Below, one piece after another: positions 17,823 through 25,154 of a DNA stretch of 64,000 nucleotides. The position numbers were made by a program, and so were the translations under genes. The stretch lies in the NCBI GenBank assembly GCA_900318275.1, contig ONJY01000003.1, positions 1 through 64,000 on the forward strand, read 5' to 3'. The first letter of the stretch is position 1; each line of letters opens with the position of its first letter. This DNA comes from an uncultured Bacteroidales bacterium. GTDB lineage: Bacteria; Bacteroidota; Bacteroidia; Bacteroidales; P3. The notes under the pieces were generated by a model. It had not been told where the DNA came from. It ran no database searches and worked only from the letters and a program-made list of their open reading frames with translations.

Positions 17823-19682
17823 ATGCAGTCGTCTTTCCTGTCGTATTTAAAACGCAAGATTATCTCTGACGAACAGACTGTTAATAAACTGTTCGTGTCT
17901 GCCTTCATCGGAAGCAACTGCCTAAAGCATCCAAAATCAGCTTATCTAGAAAAGTATGTCATTAACAAGCATGATGAAGAATTTGATTTATTGCAAGATG
18001 TACGGAAACATTTATCAGCAGAATTTCGTGACGGACTGACAACAGAAAGTCTTGTTAAATTATTTGAGTTTGTAATCTCCCCTGCAAATAGGATTGTTAG
18101 TGGAGCTGTATATACGCCTATAAAAGTACGGGAAACTATACTTCAAAACGTACTTGGCGACAAAAGAGAGGATGAATTACGAACACTTCGTATCGCAGAT
18201 ATATCTTGCGGATGTGGTGGTTTTCTTATGGATGCTGCGCTGTGGATTCATAAAAAAACGAGAAAACCATATGTTGAGATTTTTAGGGATAATATCTTTG
18301 GAATAGATATCCAGGACTATGCCATAGAAAGAGCAAAGATACTGCTGAGTTTGTTAGCATTATCAGAGGGTGAAGATGCGGACTTTGATTTTAATCTTTT
18401 ATGTAGAGATACCCTTGATTATATTAAAAAGGATTGGAACATAAAATACGCGGGATTTGATGTAATTGTTGGCAACCCACCTTATGTATGTTCAAGAAAT
18501 CTAACAGAAGAAACTCATACAAAGTTGAAGAAATATGAGGTTTGTTCTTCTGGCCATCCTGACCTTTATATCCCATTTTTCCAGATAGCTATTGATATGC
18601 TTAATGAGGAGGGAAGATTGGGATATATTACCATGAATTCTTTTTTGAGATCTGTTAATGGTAGAGCAATAAGAAATTATTTTTCGCATAATAGATTTTC
18701 GATAAGAATTGTTGATTTTCGTGGGTACCAAGTGTTTGAATCAAAAAACACTTATACCTGTCTATTCTATTTAGATAAGCGTCGGAATTCAGAAAACGTA
18801 AAGTACACAGTTGATGAGCAAGGAGTACTGTCTGATGATGTTCTATACACATCGGTGCAATATGATAATCTAGATAATGAAAAAGGATGGACATTGAATA
18901 ACTTTGATACAACAAGAGCTATCGAAGCAACAGGGGTACAGATAAAAGATTTTTGTCCTTCTCGTCATGGAATTGCTACGCTAAGTAATAATACCTACAT
19001 ATTTAAGCCTATCGATGAAGATGAAAGTTTTTTTTATATTAATGACAAAGGAAAGAAATATCCTATAGAAAAAAACATTTGTCGCGATATAGTGAATCCC
19101 AACAAGCTAAATACCGTTGAAGATATAAACACTCTGATGGAAAAAGTGATTTTCCCTTATAGAGTTGAATATGAACGTGCTTCTGTGTATTCTCCGGATG
19201 AGATGAGGTGTCTTTTCCCAAAAGCTTTTGCATATTTAAAAACAAAGAAAGAACTACTTTTAAAAAGAGATAAAGGAGAGACAAAAGATTATCCACAGTG
19301 GTATGCATATGGGCGGACCCAGTCTCTTGTAATGCCTAGATATAAATTGTTTTTCCCAAAATTTGCAAATAGGCCATTGCATTGTACCATCTGTGACGCG
19401 CCAAACCTAATGCTATATAATGGGTTGGCATTTGTAAACACTGACAAAAGAATACTTAGAATAATAAAGGCACTTATTGAAAGTGAACTATTCTGGAGTT
19501 ATATTCAAACGAATGCCAAACCATATGCTTCGGGATATTATTCACTAAGTGGAGTAGATATAAAGCATTTCGGAATACCTCGTTTTTCTATTGAAGAAGA
19601 GGAGGAACTATTATCTATTAATGATAAGCTCGAAATTGAAAAATGGTTGAGAAAACGATATGAAGCCATTTTGCAACATTAG
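17823..19682 (+). CDS. N6-adenine DNA methyltransferase, Eco57I/type IIG-like (619 aa)
   Basis: The methyltransferase motifs are YTP at 97-99 (SGAVYTPIKV), motif I around D126 (IADISCGCGGFLMDAA), and catalytic NPPY at 218-221, typical of gamma-type N6-adenine enzymes. The C-terminal half (from about 370, RHGIATLSNNTYIFKP onward) looks like a target-recognition domain of type IIG/Eco57I enzymes. The N-terminal nuclease domain of full-length type IIG proteins is not obvious in the first ~90 residues. The partner HNH gene upstream could supply cleavage. It closes the operon and is followed by a strong terminator 23 bases later. Confidence 0.9.
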   Translation: MQSSFLSYLKRKIISDEQTVNKLFVSAFIGSNCLKHPKSAYLEKYVINKHDEEFDLLQDVRKHLSAEFRDGLTTESLVKLFEFVISPANRIVSGAVYTPIKVRETILQNVLGDKREDELRTLRIADISCGCGGFLMDAALWIHKKTRKPYVEIFRDNIFGIDIQDYAIERAKILLSLLALSEGEDADFDFNLLCRDTLDYIKKDWNIKYAGFDVIVGNPPYVCSRNLTEETHTKLKKYEVCSSGHPDLYIPFFQIAIDMLNEEGRLGYITMNSFLRSVNGRAIRNYFSHNRFSIRIVDFRGYQVFESKNTYTCLFYLDKRRNSENVKYTVDEQGVLSDDVLYTSVQYDNLDNEKGWTLNNFDTTRAIEATGVQIKDFCPSRHGIATLSNNTYIFKPIDEDESFFYINDKGKKYPIEKNICRDIVNPNKLNTVEDINTLMEKVIFPYRVEYERASVYSPDEMRCLFPKAFAYLKTKKELLLKRDKGETKDYPQWYAYGRTQSLVMPRYKLFFPKFANRPLHCTICDAPNLMLYNGLAFVNTDKRILRIIKALIESELFWSYIQTNAKPYASGYYSLSGVDIKHFGIPRFSIEEEEELLSINDKLEIEKWLRKRYEAILQH

Positions 19683-19705
19683 GCCTTAATTGACCGACTA
19701 AAGGA

Positions 19706-19743
19706 GCCACGGCAAGCCCATTCACGCTTGCCGTGGCTTTTTT
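19706..19743 (+). terminator. Strong intrinsic terminator, twin of the one at 13812
   Basis: GCCACGGCAAGC (19706-19717) pairs with GCTTGCCGTGGC (19726-19737) around an 8-base loop, followed by a T-run to 19743. Both arms are identical to those of the terminator at 13812. Confidence 0.9.
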
Positions 19744-20006
19744 ATTGCCCCATCCACCCCGATTTTCACCAAAAACAGGGTAAGCGTTCTTCTTTTTGCC
19801 CCTTTCCAACCCTCCAAATTCCACCCCGCATCCCCCTTTATCCTCCCATATCCTCCTTTATCGCCCCTTAACCCCGCAATCCCCGAATCCGTTTTTTGCC
19901 ACCCCTGTACTTTTGCCACGTCTTTCAAAGCTAACCGGTAGGTGCACATGCCGACACGCCAAGAGGACGAACAAACGAAAAGTATAACATTAAAAAGTAA
20001 AACACA
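19744..20006. other. C-rich leader before the DUF6266 gene
   Basis: Pyrimidine-rich sequence with no credible gene. TACTTTTG at 19908-19915 fits the Bacteroidota -7 box about 90 bases before the ATG at 20007, but no TTTG lies at the right distance upstream, so the promoter is tentative. Confidence 0.4.
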
Positions 20007-20882
20007 ATGGCAAAAATTTTCGGAATCAACACTAAGATTCGTGGCAAGGTAGGTGAGTATATCTACCGTCAGACCAAGGTGGGTACCGTCGTCAGCGAAG
20101 CCCCCGTCAAGCCTATCACACCTCTGCGCACGCAAAGCCAGATGAACATCCGCACCCAGTGGGCTAACCTCGGCGCCATCTACAAGCAGTTCGACTCTAT
20201 GTTGCGCCGTGGCTTCGAGGAACTACCGCCGCATATGTCGGTCTACAATGCCTTCATCCAAGCCAACCTCGGTGTCGTCAAGGTCTATATCACCAAGCGG
20301 ATGAAGCTCAACGGCGGGGCCATCCTCGCACCCTATCAGATTACGCGTGGCTCCCTGCCCAGCATCAGTATGGCCAAGAACAGCAACAACAAGCTGGTCA
20401 GTAGCGTAGCCCTCGGCTCTCTATCCATTACCGCAACAACCACCGTAGCGCAGTTCTCGCAGTCCGTCATCGACAACAACACATCGTTTCTTGAGGGCGA
20501 TCAGCTCACTTTCTTCCATGGCAAGCAGTCTGTCGATGCCGTGACCCGCACCCCTCGTGCCTCTATCAAAGGCTACAAGGTTGTGCTCAACACTGCCGAC
20601 GACACGCCTCTGTGGAATATCGTGGAAAAGATTGGCTTCTCCGTTGCAGACAATTGTCTTGCCACTTCAGAGGAGATAACCAACGGTGCCGCAGTCTGGG
20701 TACACAGCCGTGAGGGTGTCGATGGCACGTTGAAGGTCAGCACGCAGTTCTTCTATGTCGAGAACTCCGCACTGGCCACTTACCAGAGCAGCTCTGCCAT
20801 CCTCGCCTCTGTCAACAGCTACGGCGGCATCAACTCCGCCGCTGTCTATCTCCAGCCCGAACTCAACACCACCACGCCCTGA
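20007..20882 (+). CDS. DUF6266 family protein (291 aa)
   Basis: The N-terminus (GINTKIRGKVGEYIYRQTKVGTVVSEAP) has the GK-G-YVYRQ-G-T pattern of DUF6266, a Bacteroidota family of unknown role found in phage-derived amidase cassettes. The protein continues with helical and beta-rich stretches and no signal peptide. It heads a cluster of structural-looking and lysis-type genes (20007-23272) in the same orientation. A virion or tail-like role is plausible but not shown by the sequence. Confidence 0.8.
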   Translation: MAKIFGINTKIRGKVGEYIYRQTKVGTVVSEAPVKPITPLRTQSQMNIRTQWANLGAIYKQFDSMLRRGFEELPPHMSVYNAFIQANLGVVKVYITKRMKLNGGAILAPYQITRGSLPSISMAKNSNNKLVSSVALGSLSITATTTVAQFSQSVIDNNTSFLEGDQLTFFHGKQSVDAVTRTPRASIKGYKVVLNTADDTPLWNIVEKIGFSVADNCLATSEEITNGAAVWVHSREGVDGTLKVSTQFFYVENSALATYQSSSAILASVNSYGGINSAAVYLQPELNTTTP

Positions 20883-20988
20883 CTGCCCCGTCGGGTCTTC
20901 CGTCTGCTCGTCGGAGGGCGCTCCCTCGCCCTCCACAGCCGACGACTAACCCTCACAGCCCAATAAAATTCAATTTTCAATTTGCAAC

Positions 20989-21330
20989 GTGGAAGATTTA
21001 GAAATCACATCCCTCCCGACCGCCGACCCTGCGTTCGCCCCCAAGCTCAACACCTTGGGTTACGACTCCGACGGCAACGCCGCACAAGTCCGTCTTTCCG
21101 ACTTGGTGCCGCGCATCATCAAGGCCGCGAGCATTGATTTCTTGTCCGGACTCTTCATCAGCCGACAGCCCTTTGTCGCTGGAACCTCGGAAGTCTATAT
21201 CAACGGCCTCCGCTACACCCTCGGCAAGGACTACAAAGAGGTGACCGATGGCACCAAGGCCGACGGCATCGAAATTCCCGGCATCGAGAGTGACGACGAA
21301 ATCATCCTCAAAGCCATCCCAATCAATTAA
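20989..21330 (+). CDS. Small phage-like structural protein (113 aa)
   Basis: It starts at GTG 20989; no in-frame ATG lies nearby. The chain contains TLGYDSDGNAAQVRLSDL and VYINGLRYTLGKDYKEV. This 'V-NG-…-DY' turn recurs in the next gene (VFVNGLMQPPTDYTLAEGKI), so the two share a small beta-domain resembling those in tail-fibre or baseplate-associated proteins. Function was not recognised. It sits about 100 bases after the DUF6266 gene and 23 bases before the next gene. Confidence 0.65.
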   Translation: MEDLEITSLPTADPAFAPKLNTLGYDSDGNAAQVRLSDLVPRIIKAASIDFLSGLFISRQPFVAGTSEVYINGLRYTLGKDYKEVTDGTKADGIEIPGIESDDEIILKAIPIN

Positions 21331-21353
21331 AAAACAATAAAAATTAAAGAATT

Positions 21354-21932
21354 ATGCAGAAACTCAAAGTAAAACAACTCGACGGCGTAGTGTCGCCCTC
21401 CGCATCCGATGATTGGTCATCTTTGACCGACCAGTTGGCCACCGCAGCCGCAACAAGTGAAAAGATCGACAATGCCGTCAGCAACGCCATAGGCGGCGCA
21501 CTCCAGTCCGTCACCGGCGGCAGTGCTGAAACAGGCAAATATGTGTCAGCGGTCACCAAAGAAGGCGCCGCCGTCAAGGTCGCCAAGACCGCCCTCCCTG
21601 TCACAGGTGTCAACACCACGAACACCGCCGGTACTGGCACCACCACCAAGGCCATTGTAAGCCTCGCCCTCTCCAACGGCAAGGTCGTGGCCACGGAGAA
21701 AAACATTGCCTTCCCCAATCCTCCTGTCCTCACCCTCGACAGCGTGGACTTCACCCCAGAAATCACCCTCACCAAATCGCCTTATGGCGAAAGTGCCGTG
21801 GGTGTCTTCGTCAACGGCCTGATGCAGCCTCCCACCGACTACACCCTTGCCGAAGGCAAGATCACCTTCAAAGACCCCTCCCACTACGCCAAGGGCGACA
21901 CCGTCAACATCCTCTACCTCACCGCCGCCTAA
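21354..21932 (+). CDS. Phage fibre-like protein (192 aa)
   Basis: An Ala/Thr/Gly-rich middle (SVTGGSAETGKYVSAVTKEG and NTTNTAGTGTTTKA) is followed by a C-terminal domain with VGVFVNGLMQPPTDYTL and DTVNILYLTAA. Low-complexity beta-rich sequence plus the 'NG-…-DYT' motif suggests a fibre or appendage subunit. It shares its C-terminal motif with the gene before it. No family was named with certainty. It is followed by a 166-base gap containing a hairpin, then the amidase gene. Confidence 0.6.
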   Translation: MQKLKVKQLDGVVSPSASDDWSSLTDQLATAAATSEKIDNAVSNAIGGALQSVTGGSAETGKYVSAVTKEGAAVKVAKTALPVTGVNTTNTAGTGTTTKAIVSLALSNGKVVATEKNIAFPNPPVLTLDSVDFTPEITLTKSPYGESAVGVFVNGLMQPPTDYTLAEGKITFKDPSHYAKGDTVNILYLTAA

Positions 21933-22033
21933 ACTCTGACTAACCCCGAGAGGGCAGGGGCAAGGATCCACCCCAGCCCTCTCTCCAAAAATCTATCGTA
22001 TCTATCGCCTCTATCCATTCTATTGTTGCGTAT

Positions 22034-22052
22034 GCTGCGACACCATCGCAGC
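22034..22052 (+). repeat. Small hairpin before the amidase gene
   Basis: GCTGCGA (22034-22040) pairs with TCGCAGC (22046-22052) around CACCA. No T-run follows. It resembles the other short GC hairpins near 8036 and 22513. Confidence 0.7.
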
Positions 22053-22098
22053 CCAATGACGCCCATTAACCCCATTAGCCCATCAAACCCACAAAGAA

Positions 22099-22512
22099 AT
22101 GCGAACTATCACCGAAATCATCATCCATTGCACCGCCACCCTTCCCGATGCCACCTGCACCGTGGAGAGCATCCGTCGCTACCATAAGAGCCTCGGCTGG
22201 CACGACATCGGCTATCATTATGTCATCTATCCCGATGGTAGCGTCCATTCGGGCCGCCCCGTCGAGGAGGTCGGAGCCCATTGCCCCGGCCACAACGCCA
22301 ACAGTATCGGTATCGCTTATGTCGGCGGCCTCAATGCCGACGGCCACGCCGCCGACACCCGCACCGAAGCCCAACGCCTCGCCCTCCTCCATCTGGTGCA
22401 AGACCTGATGGAAGAGCACCCCATCACCTCCATCCACGGTCACAACGAGTTCGCCAACCGTGCCTGTCCCTGCTTCGACGTCCAGCAATGGAGAAGAGAG
22501 AACAAACTTTAA
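22099..22512 (+). CDS. N-acetylmuramoyl-L-alanine amidase (137 aa)
   Basis: It cleaves the amide bond between muramic acid and the stem peptide of peptidoglycan. Amidase_2 motifs are present: IIIHCTAT with the first zinc His near residue 10, WHDIGYHYVIYPDGSVHSGRP, VGAHCPGHNANSIGIAYVGG, and SIHGHNEFANRACPCFD with the second His and a Cys/Asp pair. The length is typical of the Bacteroidota phage-type form. There is no signal peptide, as for phage endolysins that rely on a holin. The next genes encode a TM protein and a spanin-like lipoprotein, so the set looks like a lysis module. Confidence 0.93.
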   Translation: MRTITEIIIHCTATLPDATCTVESIRRYHKSLGWHDIGYHYVIYPDGSVHSGRPVEEVGAHCPGHNANSIGIAYVGGLNADGHAADTRTEAQRLALLHLVQDLMEEHPITSIHGHNEFANRACPCFDVQQWRRENKL

Positions 22513-22569
22513 CCGCTGAAAGCGGAATAATCTACAAGATTTACAAGATTTCTTGCGCCGTCAGGCGCA
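22513..22569 (+). repeat. Dispersed repeat: 24-bp core between two hairpins, copy 2
   Basis: Hairpin CCGC-TGAAA-GCGG (22513-22525), the 24-base core at 22529-22552 identical to 8784-8807, then hairpin TGCGCC-GTCA-GGCGCA (22554-22569). Flanking hairpins differ in sequence from copy 1 but occupy the same places. Confidence 0.8.
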
Positions 22570-22596
22570 TAGGAGAATATAAAGATTTACTGAAAT

Positions 22597-22926
22597 ATGA
22601 ACAACCTTTGGAACATCCTCCTGTCCGTCCTAACCCTCGTCGCCGGTGGCGGCTGGCTGTTCGACCGCCGCCGCCATCGGCAGGAGGTCGAAAGCCTCCG
22701 TGCCGACAACCGACAAAAGGACATGAACCTGTCGAAGATGTACGTCGACGAGTTCAAGGAAAACATCGCCGATCCCCTGCGGCATGAAGTCAGGGAACTA
22801 AGAACCGAGATAACACATTTAAGAAATGCGATACAGAAGATTAACGACTGCCCTCATAGCGACGCTTGTCCTGTTTACAGTGAGTTGCAGAAGCAGCAAG
22901 ACCGTCACGCAGCAGACCCACAATGA
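22597..22926 (+). CDS. Small protein with N-terminal membrane helix and coiled coil (109 aa)
   Basis: A hydrophobic segment at about residues 5-21 (ILLSVLTLVAGGGWLF) is followed by a charged helical stretch (HRQEVESLRADNRQKDMN, then LRTEITHLRNAIQKI) and CPHSDACPVY. The layout fits an inner-membrane spanin or a holin-associated protein. The next gene overlaps its 3' end by 101 bases in another frame, as Rz1 does within Rz. The family was not named. Confidence 0.7.
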   Translation: MNNLWNILLSVLTLVAGGGWLFDRRRHRQEVESLRADNRQKDMNLSKMYVDEFKENIADPLRHEVRELRTEITHLRNAIQKINDCPHSDACPVYSELQKQQDRHAADPQ

Positions 22927-23272
22927 AACCGTCCACGACACCGTGATTGAAACCGTCACCCTCACCCTCCACGACACCATTCGTGAAACCACCACTATCA
23001 CCATCCAAACCAACGAGACCGGCGACACCACACGACTCACCACCAACCGCGACCGCGAGAAGATAACCTCTTGCGCCCGCACCGCCGACCACTCCCACCA
23101 CCTCACCCAATCCGAAACCGCCAGCACCACAAAAGAAACCACCCAAACCTCCCCCATTAGCCCCATTCAACCCATCAACCTCAAATCCCCCATCAAACCC
23201 CTCCTAATCTCCTTCCTCCTCGGCCTCCTTCTAATCCCACTAATCAAACTAATCCACCACCTCAAACATTAG
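22826..23272 (+). CDS. Spanin-like lipoprotein with C-terminal membrane helix (148 aa)
   Basis: A lipobox (VLFTVSC, Cys21) would tether the N-terminus to the outer membrane. A Thr/His-rich linker follows (many T-E-T and HDT repeats), and a hydrophobic helix at about 125-141 (LLISFLLGLLLIPLIKLI) could sit in the inner membrane. This outer-lipid plus C-terminal TM layout is that of unimolecular spanins (as in phage T1), which fuse the two membranes during lysis. It overlaps the preceding TM gene by 101 bases. The spanin role is inferred from architecture, since spanins share little sequence. Confidence 0.65.
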   Translation: MRYRRLTTALIATLVLFTVSCRSSKTVTQQTHNETVHDTVIETVTLTLHDTIRETTTITIQTNETGDTTRLTTNRDREKITSCARTADHSHHLTQSETASTTKETTQTSPISPIQPINLKSPIKPLLISFLLGLLLIPLIKLIHHLKH

Positions 23273-23315
23273 TTGCCCTCCTGTATGTTGAATTGGGATT
23301 ACCACAAAAAGAACA

Positions 23316-23342
23316 GCGGGCCGGAACTTCCGACCCGCATTT
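23316..23342 (+). terminator. Terminator between convergent genes
   Basis: GCGGG + CGGAA pairs with TTCCG + CCCGC (23316-23338) with one C/A mismatch, followed by ATTTT. It lies between the lysis cassette and the convergent HNH-like gene. Confidence 0.75.
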
Positions 23343-23414
23343 TAATGGCTCTCAGCTATATTGTTTTTCTTCATCAATCTTATTAAATTTTGGTCTCCAC
23401 CTCAAATGCTTTTG

Positions 23415-24425
23415 TTATTTTAATGAATGCAATTTTATATAACTTGACATTTTTTCACAAATTATTGGTGCCCAAAGTTTCACTTCTCCTCGATCCCCTA
23501 ATTTTAAACCTTCGCCATGAATGGATTCTATTATTTCATTTTGTAATTCAATCGGCATGGTTCCTGATAAATTCTGTTTTGACCATATTTGATTAAGAAC
23601 ATTACGCTCATATGCTATTTTCTCCTTTGCAAATGCTTTGATAATCGCCTTTTTTGCATCCACGAAGGGCTCTATAGGAACAGTATATTTGTTTTCTGCA
23701 TAAATACCAGCATTTACAGGTGCGGCAGTAAGGTATCTTTCCAAGCCCCAGAAATCATTAACCTGGTTGTCTGTTCCCATGAAAATTGCAATATCTCCAC
23801 AGATAAACGCAGCACTGTCGTGCGTGTCATTTGTTTTGAAATTTATAAACCCTGCATCATTTGATAGGTATTCAGGGCTAACAAGTATCTTGTACCTAAA
23901 TGGAAATTTCTCCGCCACAGATGCCGTGTCTGTTCCAAGTCTTTTATGCTCAAGATATGAAAATAAGTGGATACGCATACTTTCTTCAACATCAGAGGAT
24001 AGCCAATCTCCCAGAATTCTTGTTACCGAGATTCTCCAAATAACGGAAATCCAAAAGAAATAAGCAACATCACCAGAAACTTGTTTTCCACTTTTCATAA
24101 AAGAAGCATAAGGTGACTCTAAATGTTCCGCAAGTAGTTTCTCGCAATGAGGACATAAATAATAATCTTTTGCTAATGAGTCAACTTTTAAATCAATAAT
24201 CCGATTTTCATTTAGACTCTCTTCATCGAACAATTCCTCAAACTTGGTTGATGGTAAGTCTCCTGTGTGAACTCTCTGTTTCGTAGCAGTCAAAGTGAAT
24301 GCTATGTCCTTGCCACGCTTTCCACTTCCATCATAACTGAATACACGTGCCCCCAAAAAACTAGGTACAATGTGTGAGTTTGTTTGGGTGGCCTCATCTC
24401 TCTTGCACAATAAACAATTGTCCAT
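23415..24425 (-). CDS. HNH-like nuclease with SHIVP motif (336 aa)
   Basis: The N-terminus has MDNCLLCKRDEATQTNSHIVPSFL, a CxxC plus S-H-I-[IV]-P motif, and a second pair LCPHCEKLL near residue 92. Together these form the zinc-finger HNH-like arrangement of an uncharacterised nuclease family often found alone in accessory DNA. The rest (~230 residues) is unassigned and includes a stretch of aromatic-rich helices. I chose ATG 24425 over the upstream in-frame start at 24452, because the -7 box at 24450-24457 overlaps the latter. It is divergent from the gene at 24576. Confidence 0.72.
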   Translation of the reverse strand: MDNCLLCKRDEATQTNSHIVPSFLGARVFSYDGSGKRGKDIAFTLTATKQRVHTGDLPSTKFEELFDEESLNENRIIDLKVDSLAKDYYLCPHCEKLLAEHLESPYASFMKSGKQVSGDVAYFFWISVIWRISVTRILGDWLSSDVEESMRIHLFSYLEHKRLGTDTASVAEKFPFRYKILVSPEYLSNDAGFINFKTNDTHDSAAFICGDIAIFMGTDNQVNDFWGLERYLTAAPVNAGIYAENKYTVPIEPFVDAKKAIIKAFAKEKIAYERNVLNQIWSKQNLSGTMPIELQNEIIESIHGEGLKLGDRGEVKLWAPIICEKMSSYIKLHSLK

Positions 24426-24449
24426 ATTTTCATGAATTAAAAAACAATG

Positions 24450-24457
24450 CAAAGATA
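24450..24457 (-). promoter_or_regulatory. -7 promoter box for the HNH-like gene
   Basis: TATCTTTG on the minus strand, 25 bases upstream of the chosen ATG at 24425. The -33 element is poor (CTTG near 24478). Confidence 0.65.
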
Positions 24458-24549
24458 CATCTTTTTATTTAAATATACAAGGAACAAAGTAAAGTTCTAA
24501 TGAAGAACAAGTTTTTTACTTTTTTATCATACATTCGAAAATAAATTTG

Positions 24550-24557
24550 TATCTTTG
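24550..24557 (+). promoter_or_regulatory. -7 promoter box for the gene at 24576
   Basis: TATCTTTG 19 bases before the ATG at 24576. It rules out the upstream TTG at 24555 as start. The -33 region is only T-rich. Together with the minus-strand box it forms a divergent promoter region. Confidence 0.7.
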
Positions 24558-24575
24558 CATTCAAAAATAATACAA

Positions 24576-25139
24576 ATGAGCAAACGAGTATCACAACTAC
24601 TAATACAGTTAAATATAGGTCTTGATACATTAAATCGCGAACTGACCCATATGAATGTACCCCTGGTTGACATTAATTCAAAATTGTCCGACCTTGATTG
24701 TGCATACCTTGAAGATTATTTTAAATCAAAAGAAATGGTTGCTTTAGACAATGCTTATTCCATGGTTGTTAAATGCAGAAAGCAACTTGATATCTTCTTT
24801 TTGCACAATAATAAAACCATAGATCAATTAGGAGAGATTGAGCGAACATTGTATTTTAATTGGATAATTGAACATGGGAAAAAATACATATCATTCCAAA
24901 AGCAGTTTCCTAATGCCGCCTCCCTTGTCTTATCAGAAGACACATTCAAGAGCCTATATGAATGGTTTAACTCATGGCGAACAAAAAGCGAAGAGGAAAT
25001 CGTATTAGCAGAAAGTGAAGCAACTGAAAAGATAATAGATGATATGCAACCGAAAAACAAAACAAAAAAATGCTCCGATGAAGAAACCTCGATAATGAGC
25101 GCACTCAAACATGGGGGCGGTGATGTTTATGGATTTTAA
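24576..25139 (+). CDS. Unknown protein with IF2-N-like N-terminal domain (187 aa)
   Basis: The first ~50 residues (VSQLLIQLNIGLDTLNREL, then LVDINSKLSDLDCAYLEDYF) resemble the small helical IF2-N/'translation initiation factor N-terminal' domain that Bacteroidota reuse in unrelated proteins. The remainder is helical, acidic, and ends SALKHGGGDVYGF; no catalytic motif was seen. It lies 15 bases before the next gene, with which it probably forms an operon, and is transcribed divergently from an HNH-like gene. The ATG was chosen because the promoter box precedes it. Confidence 0.7.
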   Translation: MSKRVSQLLIQLNIGLDTLNRELTHMNVPLVDINSKLSDLDCAYLEDYFKSKEMVALDNAYSMVVKCRKQLDIFFLHNNKTIDQLGEIERTLYFNWIIEHGKKYISFQKQFPNAASLVLSEDTFKSLYEWFNSWRTKSEEEIVLAESEATEKIIDDMQPKNKTKKCSDEETSIMSALKHGGGDVYGF

Positions 25140-25154
25140 TTTAGCATATAATGT

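Noticed and set aside
20007-23272. Complete active prophage
   Set aside because: No integrase, terminase, portal or capsid genes are present in the window; only a DUF6266/amidase/spanin-like cassette.
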